A model generated the notes under the pieces. That model worked only from the letters and a program-made list of their open reading frames with translations, was not told the DNA's origin and did not search any database. 64,000 nucleotides of DNA from NCBI GenBank assembly GCA_000149265.1, contig CH002675.1:102423-166422 (forward strand), given 5' to 3'. The DNA is from Ciona savignyi. Lineage: Eukaryota > Chordata > Ascidiacea > Phlebobranchia > Cionidae. Positions 47,432 through 59,300 of the stretch are shown here, in pieces. How positions within the stretch are numbered: position 1 is the stretch's first letter; each line of letters starts with the position of its first letter. The position numbers were made by a program, and so were the translations under genes.

Positions 47432-49420
47432 TTTGGATAGAGGTCCATCGAAACCTAAACCGACACAAACTGCTTGTATAAATGTTCTCACGCGTTATTT
47501 TTTCTCCTGGAACTTTCTTGACCAAGTTTTATAAAAACGCATCATATATGTAAAGGTTTTTCTAAAAAGAAGTCCTAAATGTGCTGTTTTTAAAAGTGTG
47601 TACAAAAATACTCGTTAGTATTTTTTTAATTTTAATATACTATAATCTAACTCCGTATATGTTTCAAGCAAATGCATAATTTTTGGATTTCTTTAATCTA
47701 GTGGTATCTAATATTTATGGTCCATACAAGAAGTCATTGCCGACCATATATTGTAATATCTTATTCCACTTACCGGTGGGCACGAATTAGTCGACATAGA
47801 GTGTAAAGCCCACATATACAACGGCATTTTAGCTGGATACAGTAAAATCACAAACTATTTAGCACCGAGAATACTTGTTTGCCACTAAAACATACACTAA
47901 TTATCGCCACCGCCACATCCTAACAATTATCTTTATGAAACTCCCATATTTTGGTGTTTACCTTTAACCAAGGCAACGTCAATGTGGCAACGATTTATCA
48001 GTTGACAATCCTAAGACCCCCACTAAAACGTTATTTTCGGATATATAAACAGCCTTCAATTATTCCAACAAAATTTCAAAATAACCTGAGTCTGGCAATC
48101 TTCGTTTGTTCCCACATTCCGCCGTGGTTTCTGGGTCGTAGTTACAGTCAGCAGAGTTCGGGGTGTAATTAATCTTGCTGCAGTAGTTTATGTTTGCCAT
48201 TTGCGATGTTAAAGGGCATGAAATTAGCCCAAGAACCATATTATAACAACACCTAATATTGTCCTTGGTAAATTGCATCGATTACATTTAAAAAATACAC
48301 ATTTGATTTCGTATTAGAAGAAATAAAATTTGTTTTTCGACTAGATAAAATATTACTTTTATATTTTATAACTTTTAACTAAAGATGGTTGGCAGCTGCC
48401 GGTATACCGACATACAACTAAACAATACTGTAATGAATTGCCAACTTAATAATTACGATGAGAAAACAAATTTTACCTTTTGTAAATAAAGAGATTAAGA
48501 GAAACACAATAAGACCATATTTACTTGTTTTGCCGAATTGTCGTTGAGAGTGTGACTGATCACAAACAAAATTTAAAAAGGTATATTACTATCAAAACGT
48601 GCTTTTGCAATATTTTTTAATGGTTTCTTACTTTTTATTTTTTAATTTCGTAATATTTACTTAAAAATGAGCCTGTTTTTTGACAACCTGACTTTATTTT
48701 CTATTTTTAACCTCTGTTCAAATTTTTAAGACAATTTTTGCCTCAATTACGTCGATCTAAGATTAAATAGTCGTTCTGGCGTACGCCTTGTTCTTAAATA
48801 GCTATTTATTGACTCAATTGTTAATATGATAGCCTATGTGGTGCCTATCATATAATTTCTTTTGTTTGCCGATGTGTAACGAGCTTAAATCACACTGTTT
48901 GATATGCCGCATGTTTACCATGCTAATTACTTAAAGCTATACTTCCATAACTTATTTTCTTCGGATCTCTTATTATGGGACCCTCACATAAAATATTTTT
49001 TACAATATATAATACCGTATTAATAATGGTCCCACTTTTTTTTACTTGAATATAATTTTTAGCGGAAACTTATAATTTACAACTCGCCCTTTGATGATAA
49101 AGGGTTTCATTGACATCGCAAATGCAAAGTATTTACGTCAGCCATAAATATGCCGAATCAGTTGATGTACTTTTTGAGAACTTTTTCGCGGCACACTTGC
49201 TTTTAAGTTGGTCGATCGAGAAAATGTGTTTTAAGATTGGTCATACAAAATTTGTATTTTCCAACTTTTGTGCTTAGGAAGAGGATGTTGTTTAAGGTCT
49301 TTGTCGATAACTTTATTGTATATTAAAACACGCCATACAGGAAATCCGGATATAAAATCACCTTAGTAAACACAATTTCCTACATTTTTTCTGCACAAAT
49401 CATGTAGACCGATATGTTAA

Positions 49421-49916
49421 CCCTTTAACTGCCGCTTCTGGAAGCAGCAGTTGTGCTCGTTTTTTAGTAGTTCTAGCAATAAAGATCATTTTTGAAGATG
49501 TTTTGCATCATGTTTGTTTTCCTGTGGCTATGTGTTTGTGTTTCATTGAGCAAAAGTACAAAAAACAAATTTTTTGATTTGCGTATTTCGACGTCATCAT
49601 TCAAGCTGTGAGGTCATCACAAAAAGAGTACTACAAAAATGGTCCAAAGATAATCATAAATAACTTTGCTACATACTGTTTTGTGTGTAAATAAGATAAA
49701 AAGAGAGTTTTTGTTGATCTAAATAGTATTACATGACGTCATTGCACAATGTGTGACGTCTTCAAAATTTTACTAATATAAAAAAAAAAGAAAATTTATT
49801 ACTGAACAACTTTTCTGTTCATATCATGCTTACATCAATAGTTTTTTGTACAGAAGCTTCTCACCTAAGGTGAATTAGCCGAAAAATGACCTAAAAAACA
49901 GCCGGCAGTTAAAGGG
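49421..49916. mobile_element. piggyBac-like MITE flanked by TTAA, second copy
   Basis: The 496-bp element has the same CCCTTTAACTGCCG ends as the one at 32470-33351, and TTAA on both sides (49417-49420 and 49917-49920). The internal sequence is collinear with the longer copy (GAAGATGTTTTGCATCA, GTGGCTATGTGTTTGTGTTT), but about 400 bp of its left part are deleted. It keeps one perfect TGACGTCA (49734-49741) and several mutated ones. Confidence 0.88.
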
Positions 49917-51890
49917 TTAATATGGCAGCCACAACAAAACCAGTAAAGAAATGTGCACATTCAGCAGTTTAGGTGCGATTCGGTTGCTATTTTTGCGGCT
50001 CGTAACCGACATGTAGTGTCAGGTCAAGGTCCAAGCAAAACTTCGATTTTTTTGTTATTCACCGCAATATAACTTATATGTGCCTGAACATATTCTGACA
50101 ATTTGTTTTGTTGTTTCTCCTTTAAAATACGAAACTTAAAAAAGCTTAAATGTCAATTAAAAAAGAAACCGAAGAAACGGTAAAACGATAGAAGTTACAG
50201 CACGTGTTGAATACAAATAAATAAACGAGTTAATCAAAAACGGAAACTGCGGTAAAACCCCAATATATCTGAAAATATAATTTTAAATGTACACATACAA
50301 GTTTGGTGGTCACGGTTTCGAAACCATGCCGGTTTAAAAAATAAGCATAAATCATGTTCTCAGCTCAGGTTAAAATCACATGTATGGTATGGTGAATACA
50401 CAATTACCGCGTTTATTGCGCTTTGCAGTATGTATACATTGCGTGTGTGTGTTAGCAATGGAATCGGAAAAGTTTGTGGGAAGTAGGACTCGCGAGAATA
50501 TATCTTGTTTGAACTCCGATTGCTCGAAGATCAAAGTTCTTGCGTGCCGAATATCTCATTATTGCGGAATTGGACAGTCAGAAGGAGAGTATTGTTTGGT
50601 AATACAACTTGCTTGGTTTCCAAAGCGATTTTAAGCATTTTTCAGCCTAGGACTATAAACAATTGGAATAAACATATAATCCTGTGTGTCAACATTTGTA
50701 TTCTGTCCTCTATGTTAAATCGTACTCTCTTTTCGATCTGATAACGCAAAACGAATTGCAAACCGCGCCATTCTTACAACTGAGTCCTGGATTGGATATT
50801 TTCTTCCTTCCTGTTTGCGTGAGCTTGTGTTTATCGAAATTTGGGGAAAACGGTTAAAGATTGGCATTAAATGCCTGTAGAGACGTATGTTTAACATCTT
50901 TGCAGTGAAATCAGACCAAATTAATTTAAAATTGGATAAACATATCCAGCGTCATGATCGTTAAAGAATAAAATGCTGAGAAAAAATCTTTATTATGTTT
51001 TCTACTAAAGCTGAAAGTTTTAGTCCTATTTGATCACTCCTTCAATAATAATATAAACGTACAGGACACCTCTCCCCATGTAAGGCGCTTGAAAATTATA
51101 CTTTATAAATTTGCAGTATATTATAAATTTATAAATTTGCAGTATGTCCTTCAGTAATTAATATAAATGAGTACCATTTAACATTTTGGGTAAGTGAACC
51201 AAGTTTAAATTAATTCAAACATAAGCAAATATGATGGTAGCTATCGTTTCGATGGACGCTCATCGTTAGAAAATAAGAAGCTAAAACACCCCTCTAGTGG
51301 TTGATGATCTCTATATTTTAGACCGCATTGGGGCGGGAAGGAGTTAAAACTTGAAGTAATTTTAACGAATGAAGTATAGTGCACTGTAGTATGGCCGCAT
51401 GGTTAAAATGCGAAAACAATCTAAACCATAGGAAGCCGGCCAATTGAAGCTTGGATGTGCAACTTAAATTCACAAGCCTTCCAATTTGTATTTACAAATT
51501 TTGAGCTGGTACTCTTCAATACCCTTTATATCACGAAGCACTGCTCCACTTTTACAAAACTTCACAGCTAAACTAAAACACCGGCACGCAACCTAGCACA
51601 TGCTGACTCCAAACAAACATCGAGGAATCATCACCATTGTTACATAGCAAAACACTCATTTAAGTACCATGAAGAGAGGACCACATGTCATTTTCGGTCG
51701 AGCATAGAGGTATATATTAATTGGTCATACGCCATCTATAGAGTGTCAACCCCAACTACTCCCTTTGACTGTAAGCTTTATGTTTTGCAAGGAGAAACGA
51801 TCGGGTTACCTCTAGTCTTATTGATCTTATATAAAGAGTATAGCATTTGTTTTTGCAAACAGAAACTATTTTATTATTATTGTATATTTT

Positions 51891-51995
51891 TACCGGGCTA
51901 AGTCTCGAATTCATGATGGGCTGTTCAGGAATAAAGCATTTTTATACAGGGTTCGGTACATGAATATATCGCTTAACCATTCGTCCGTACAACCG
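51891..51995 (-). repeat. tRNA-like repeat, second family, copy C
   Basis: It is collinear with copies A and B at 25361-25586 (TACCGGGCTAAGTCTCGAA, GATGGGCT, TTCGGTACATGAATATATCG, TTAACCATTCG), but a mutated box B makes it clearly inactive. Confidence 0.5.
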
Positions 51996-52363
51996 TTCAA
52001 GCATAAACTATTGGTTCCCAAGTTACTAGTTCAAACTTGATAACTATGTTTTCTGAAATAAATATTCACGTTATTGTAAAAAAACGCCAAAGCCAAAAAA
52101 TGCTATTTATCTAAAAAATGTTCTACTCGGTTAAAGCAGTTTTATTTTTCACACTGGACATTAAAATATCACTTATGTATTTGATATATAGGTTTGGGAA
52201 ATTTTTGTTAGAATACGACTAAATATTTCATTTCATATTCATTATACACAATAGTGAACACCTATAAAATTTTGACCTCGATTCGCTATTTTCCTCATTT
52301 CCTGTTTGCGTGTGGTTGATTTATATGTGTATTGGATGCCTTTATATATGTACGCATTACATA

Positions 52364-52660
52364 ACGTAGTAGGTCAGTGCGTTGCTTTTTAACCAAATGA
52401 TTGCAGGTTTTAAATTAATCGCTACCTATATCGGTTGTGTCCTTGGGCAAGAAACTTACCGGATATTGTCTAAACCCCGTGGAATAATAGGTTCTAGCAA
52501 ATTAAGGAACTGCATAATTATACAACAACAAACACATTGAAATAGATACGGTAAACCGACGGTGAGCGAGAAGTAATCTAATGATTGCTCTTGTGTTAAC
52601 GCCCATTACGTTTTCCCATCCACGGGGATAAACATAAATATCCTAAACCCTATCCCTATT
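52364..52660 (+). mobile_element. tRNA-derived SINE, diverged full-length copy
   Basis: The head is degraded (GTAGGTCAGTGCGTTGC). The body blocks TCGGTTGTGTCCTTGGGCAA, GGGATAAACATAAATATCC and a CCTA-rich tail are clear. The older sequence suggests an early insertion. Confidence 0.8.
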
Positions 52661-53498
52661 TTATTTCTAATTGTATTTTTCTATATCATGTTTTATATTT
52701 TTACCTTTCTTTAGAGTAAATACTTTACACTTTCCTCTTTTTTACATTTTTCCGGTCGTGGAGAAGGAGGTTGCAATAGTGGGGCACGGTAGTTTAGGGC
52801 TTTAATTTTTATAGTGGAAAATTACCTTTTGTCGGCCATACAGCTGCTGTGCATATTTTCAGAGGATACACTTTAAATCTGGTTTCACGTACCGCAAATA
52901 AATACTTTAATATTAATTGAAATAGTACACACAGCGAAAAAAACAACATCTGGTCTTCTACTGTTCGCGTTACATCTTTCCAGTGATCGGTAATGATATT
53001 TAAGACCGACAACTGCACTGTCTCTGGTAAAGGTGTGTTTTGCATGACAGTTTGGGCACCCGGATGGCGAAATTGGAAAATAAATAGTCCACCATACAGA
53101 TTACACATTCCACTTAGTTATACCGCTTCGACATTTTCTATAAACAATCGTCACGTTAGATGCAGCTCTGCTGGCTTGTCATGTGATGGATAGCATAGTC
53201 ATTTCACGTCAGTCTCAAAACGTTCCCACAAACATGCTTCTGTTGACGGGTTCAAACTATTTTATCTGGCCGCGATTCGGAAAATTGGCACTGTATCATT
53301 TATGCAGCAGCGGGAAAGTCCGAACTGAATGACTTATCGAAGCCATGTTATGTGTGATATTGGGGCAGTCTTTAGCATAAAGTTGGCTGCCATCCAATTC
53401 TCTGTTAATTTTTTTTCATCTTATTAAAAGGATTTTATTTTGTATTCATTCAATTAGCAATTATGATGTTTGTTAAGTTTGTTTTCTTTACTCTAAAG

Positions 53499-54153
53499 CA
53501 GGGGTGGGCAACATACGGCCCGCGGGCCGGATCCGACCCGTGAAGGGATTTTGACCGCCCCCAGACTGTATTTAATAATAACCTGTAATGTGGCCCAGGT
53601 TCGGCCCGCTGTAATGTGGTCCAACGCATCATTCCTAAAAGTTGCCTATCGTTCTACTCTTACCGCACTGTTAATGCGAGCTGGTAAAATAAACAATTGC
53701 CTATGTAAACAAACAATTGTGTTCACCCACTACTGGGTATTGTGTAACAACGTGTTACAACGGGTTAGTTTTTCTTTAGCTGTTATCAGTTATATTCAAA
53801 TTTCAAATATAAATTGATTTTATAAATTATTAACCATAAAATATCCTAAGAAACGTAAATTTGAAAGAGAGTGTCGAGAATTTAACAAAGATTGGATACC
53901 GAATAATTTTTGCAAAGGTTGGCAACAAAGCAGTATGTTTACTGTATGGTCAGAGTGTTGCGTTAGTAAAAGAGTACAACATTAGTCGTCATTATTTGAC
54001 GATACATGGAAACTATGCCAATAATTTAGTAAATAAATATATGTGGTTAAGTTATTGAATATTTTTCATCTAATAATCCGGCCCAGTGAGAACTTCATTT
54101 TCCACATCTGGCCCGCCGCCTACCTAGACAATGCTGATGTTTTGGCTCGACTG
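53499..54153 (+). mobile_element. hAT deletion derivative with 8-bp target-site duplication
   Basis: The element begins CAGGGGTGGGCAACATACGG, a start shared by many animal hAT elements, and ends GGCTCGACTG. It is flanked by CTCTAAAG on both sides (53491-53498 and 54154-54161). The GC-rich ends (GGCCCGCGGGCC) enclose an AT-rich core with a short frame (about 53885-54055). That frame reads IIFAKVGNKAVCLLYG and ALVKEYNISRHYLTIHGNY, which resembles a BED zinc finger of a hAT transposase. The second zinc-binding Cys appears replaced (CLLYG), and the catalytic region is missing. Confidence 0.88.
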
Positions 54154-54963
54154 CTCTAAAGTCTATGGGGAACGAAAACTCTAAGGGGAATTTCCGCTAT
54201 CGGAAAAAAATTGGAAAAAGAGACCTATTTTGGGCGTTTTTGGCGTTATCGTCGATATTTCCAGGTTAGAAAGAAATATTTATTTCAAATTTCTAAGAAA
54301 TTGAAAGGTTTACATTTTTACGGGTGTGAATAAGTTGGAAACACAAAACTAAGATAAACTAGAGAGTGTCAACCACGTGTTTTTAAAAGCCCCTTTGTGT
54401 GTATAGTATATTTTCTGCATTCTGAAACCGATTCCCTAGTTACTTAATCCAATGGTATATCTGATATAAAGAGTATAACATTAATTTCTGCAAGCAGAAA
54501 CTGATGGGTTCCCAAGTTACCAATCCAAACATCCATGTTTTCCGAATAAAGTAGGCCTATTCACGTTGGTATATTAACAAACGACAATGGAAACAAAGAA
54601 AAATGATTTATTATTTATATTATTTTAAGCTTTTTGGGAATTTTGATTAATGTATTTTTTCATTGTTATTTAATAATTCTACCACAAAAAATGCCTGAAA
54701 TAAGAGATAATGTGGATGTATTAGTATTCTTGGGTTTGGTGGAAGTTTCCCTTGCTTGATTTATTCACAATTTGTCACTGCATATCTAATGCATTTTAAC
54801 TGAAACTTCAAACAAGTAAAACTCATTAGATCATTTTATTCCTGTGATTATTAGGAGTTAAAGCAAACTAATCAATGGTTTGAGTACGGTTGGGTGATAA
54901 AGGGGTTTACCGGAAAATAGGTTCTATGATGTGTATGGGATATTCGATATTTTTTGTTTGAAT

Positions 54964-55272
54964 NNNNNNNNNNNNNNNNNNNNNNNNNNNNNNNNNNNNN
55001 NNNNNNNNNNNNNNNNNNNNNNNNNNNNNNNNNNNNNNNNNNNNNNNNNNNNNNNNNNNNNNNNNNNNNNNNNNNNNNNNNNNNNNNNNNNNNNNNNNNN
55101 NNNNNNNNNNNNNNNNNNNNNNNNNNNNNNNNNNNNNNNNNNNNNNNNNNNNNNNNNNNNNNNNNNNNNNNNNNNNNNNNNNNNNNNNNNNNNNNNNNNN
55201 NNNNNNNNNNNNNNNNNNNNNNNNNNNNNNNNNNNNNNNNNNNNNNNNNNNNNNNNNNNNNNNNNNNNNNNN
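54964..55272. other. Assembly gap (309 N)
   Basis: This gap of non-standard length was probably sized from paired reads. It is bordered on the right by a TA run, a likely cause of the break. Confidence 0.99.
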
Positions 55273-55375
55273 ATATATATATATGCCAACTTTAAAGTGT
55301 AGGTTAATGGTACAACATTTTAGAATAGACAACTAAATTGTGGTGGTAATTTTTTGGTTTACTTTAAACAAGGTT

Positions 55376-55545
55376 GCTGAACCCAGCGGATTAATGGGTT
55401 CTACCAAAATGAACGAATGTCTTAATTATACAACACACTGCAATAGTTCGGGTAACTGGACGATGGGCGTGAGGTGATTGGGCGATTGTCTGTGTGTTAA
55501 CCCCCTCGGTTTTACCGTTCACGGGGATAAACATGAATATCCTAA
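55376..55545 (+). repeat. 5'-truncated tRNA-derived SINE
   Basis: Only the 3' half is present, from ACCCAGCGGATTAATGGGTT to GGGGATAAACATGAATATCC. The head is absent. Confidence 0.8.
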
Positions 55546-56314
55546 TTACTTTAATTAATAAAAACATTCACCATAATTCACGAACTAGTCTATGCAAATG
55601 AAAGCGTATTGTAATGTCCTCGGATAACTGCGCCTGTGTATATAGGGCTATTAAGGCAAGTGTATAGTGCTCAAACCTTCTTTATAAAAGTAAAAACAGA
55701 AACTTCTTGCTTGAGCAGCTGAATTAGGTTTAAGTTATCACTAAAAGTTAGAAGATTATTTCGACCGGCGATAATACATTGGCAACTTCATATATTCATA
55801 TTTAAAAGTAGAACTAACGTACGATTACTGAAATACTGCTATATTTTAAAATGATTGATAAGGAACACAAATGAACTTTCACAATGACAAGTTTCCACTT
55901 AAAGAGATAATTGATCGACAAATTAAAATACTGAAATTAAGCGAAAACACTTAAGTTTTTAAATTATAGTTCAGTTAACGATGAAAAGTGCACGATGATA
56001 TATACAGTTAAACATTGAAACCACATATGCCACAAATTAGTTAAACAGGAAAGTATACTCGTATGGCAAAAACCAACTAGGATGCAAAAGGCTACAGTAA
56101 TCTGTAAAATGTTCCAAACATTTGATTTTAACAAACTAACGCTATGTGAAGTATGGTTTCGCTTAAAATTACGGTTTACAAACATTAAACTGACATAATG
56201 GTAGCTGCTTAAATTTACTGGTTCTACAGCTCAATAACCAAATTAAACTCTTTAACCAGATGGTAATGCCAGAACATCTGGCAAAAAGGTGAAAGATAAT
56301 TAATTTACATCTGT

Positions 56315-59300
56315 TTAATAATGTGGTTCAACATAATTTTGCGGCAGTAATCCATTTGCCTTTGTCCGTTGGTTATACCCTTCAAACCACCCATCATTAT
56401 CTGTGGTAGTCTTTGTTAGTGTTATTAAGTCCCCTTTTTTTAGTTCCATTTCATCCGGCGAACTTGGAATGTAATCATAAATCGCTTTCCATGAGCTGTG
56501 TAGTGCCATAGAGCCAGTTGAGTTTGTAGGCGAATAATCATCTTCGGTGTCGTAGACATGCCCATTTACATTGGCGCTGAAAGCTGGCTCAATTTGGACT
56601 GGAACAGAACCAAATTGTTCATACTCTACAGGTTGCAGTGGGGCAATGCATGTGGATTTTTTTGATACAAACTCTCGAATATCATTACCAGGGTCACATT
56701 TCTCCGTTACTTGTCTGACCTTTTCTCTGCTTTTGTCTAATTTACAGCAGATATCAGATACAAGGTTGCAGCACTCCCAAATTATGTTTCGCAGGCATTT
56801 TATTCGCTCTTCTTCCATTTGTTGAAATACTTCGCAAGCTTCTGAATGCTCATTTATCTAAAATAAACAATGCAAAAGTTAAAAGTAGTAAACTCCTTCA
56901 ATGGTTGGTAACACATACTGTAGGAGAGTATTGGATATGTAGGCAGATAGATAACCTTTCTGACATCAGTAATACCGGGCTTTGAATTAGTAAACAGTAG
57001 AATGGTAGAAGTATATTAGATTAATTTTAGTGACATTTAGGCTATATTCACTCTCATGTTTTGTATTAGGTAATCTCTCTTAACGGGGTTAAACACATTT
57101 TATTCACCAACGTGGAATCCACCCATTCGATTAGAAAAATACAGTTCTCACATTCAAGCTAACTGGTGATTGATAATCGGTCAATGTTGTTGCATGGTTA
57201 CAAACAAGGAAATAACTGTGTGACTCATAGCTCTTGTTTTCAAACTAAAAGTATTATGCATCATGCATTTCTTCATGAAGTCATTATTTGCAAGGAGAAA
57301 CAGGAAGTTGTCTCACAGTAGTTGTGAGTTTGTGCAGCAAAATTTTGTGTGCTTATCTTTATACATTTTTCAGCACTTTTGTGTGCTCAAGTCCTTGTCT
57401 TTGTTTATCAAGTAACTATTTTATGTGGAGAGACCACTGGTGTGCCAGTGTCATTCAAATTAAACAACATATTTGTATTATCATTTTCCTAATGCTATGA
57501 AAGTTGATAAAACAAATCAATTTAATTAGCAGCTTCAGTTGTTGTGTAGTCAACGGTGAGGTTACTAAATTAAAAACACTATTGGATTATTTACTCGTCT
57601 GATATGGAATATATCAGTAGATCATCAGAGCATGTTGATTTAAACAACTCAGTGCCAATAGTCATATTTGCACAAACTAGCGTGTTAATTTATATTATTT
57701 TAAGAGTAATGTTTCATCTGTCATGCCATCTAAGCAATCGTATCAACACCTACCCATAGTTTCCTTGCACTTTCCACGCAACCAATCGACGACTTGTAGT
57801 CCTCATCAGCTTTCAGGGCACTGCTACGGCATTGGGCTGCATTCTTCCTTGCTTTTTCCACTTCCTTTGGTTTGTTTCCAAACTTTAGCTTCTCTGTATC
57901 TAAGTCTGCCTTCTCCGCAGATTTGCATTTGCTTTCATAAGAACTCCTGTCATTGATTAGGGTGTATGTAATAAAATTGTTAAATGACCTTAACTTAATT
58001 GCGAATATAGCCTACATTATATTATTTCAGGCAATAAAAAATGTCCCCTTCAGTCGAGTCTATAGCGAACATACTTTACAATCATTACCATAAATTGAAT
58101 AATAAAATATACCAAATATAGTGCAGTAGCTTTGGCAATGATTGTACTGTGCAGGACAAAAAGATGAATTCATAACTTAATATGTTTAATTGTTTATTAT
58201 TGACTAGTTTTCTTACTTGCAACTCATCATTTTTCGATAAAGATCTGCTTTATTTTTGTGCGTTCGGTGAACAATGTCTTCATGCTTTTTTCTTTCTTCT
58301 TTTTGCCTAAAAAGAACAATATTATTAATGTGTTTAAGTGGAAACATATACAATTTTCTCCATGTAAATGAAAAAGCGCAAAGCTTGTCATTACATGGGC
58401 ATAGTCTTGCACTCATTGTGGGCTGTTGGAGTGATTGATCTTAAATAATTAACTATGCTGTTAACATATTAGTACTCGATTGATTACAGAGCTGAATGAT
58501 GCAGTAATTTTTCGAAACAAGTAAGACAAAGTTTACTACTTTATTGTTAAAAAGGTACAGCAGCCTTCAAAGTATGCCTTTATGAAAATGCTCAATTAAA
58601 AAGTAAACAATGGAACGTATAATAAAGCATAGATTTTGACTAACTTCTCACGAAATTCATTGAGTTTAGTAGCCTCATCCAAAAAACGCTGAGCGAGGTT
58701 GGAATGAAGTGTGGCCTCCTCCTCTGCTTCAATTCTAAGCATGTCAATAGAAACCTTAAGGCTTCCTCCATACTCTGTGTGGGGACACTCTAATCTAAAC
58801 AAGAGGTTGTGGGATACAGTTGGTTAGTTTTGTTGGAAATACACAATTTTTTTTTAGTATTGACAATACTGTTTTTGTTTACCTGAAAAAAAAATATTAT
58901 CAGTCGCACCAGGTTAATTATTAAATCACCTTGGTCAATGGATTACCAGTTGTGTTTCCATAGATATTGTAGCTTGTTATTTTACTTTACAGTATGACTA
59001 CGCATGGATGTGTTATTTGCAATCTGGAAGATGGTTAAACCCATATTGAAATTTTTTGTTAAAGAACCACTGTTGTCAGATAAATGTATTGTTTTAATTG
59101 GGACCTTACTTTAATTTAAGTACAAATCATCAACAAGTAGTGGGTTTAATAAAGTGTTTGTAAAAGTGCCTTACATAAGGTCATGATAGTAGCAAGTGAC
59201 TAATTTAAACATACAAAGTTTCGCCTATTAGGCTGATACTCTACCTATACACAAGCAAACAATTGTTAGTATTCAAAAAATTAATTCTTCTACTGGTGCC

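Larger units (their letters stand above)
47432..56314. other. Intergenic region between Rfx6 (5' side) and the PSTPIP-like gene (3' side)
   Basis: Both neighbours are on the minus strand, so this holds the Rfx6 promoter side and the 3' flank of the F-BAR gene. Transposon pieces are listed separately. An unrecognised 99-codon ATG frame on the minus strand (53108-52809, with LFFSLCVLFQLIL) and a plus frame at 50380-50634 are open, but neither has family resemblance or splice support. I do not call them genes. Confidence 0.5.

Noticed and set aside
47432-47491. Extension of Rfx6 exon 1 to a start at 47491
   Set aside because: The codon there is GTG and an in-frame TAA lies two codons upstream. 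The ATG at 47431 has a good AAAATGG context.
52809-53108. 99-codon ATG frame on the minus strand with a hydrophobic segment
   Set aside because: It could be a small membrane protein, but there is no family match, and splice or transcript evidence would be needed.
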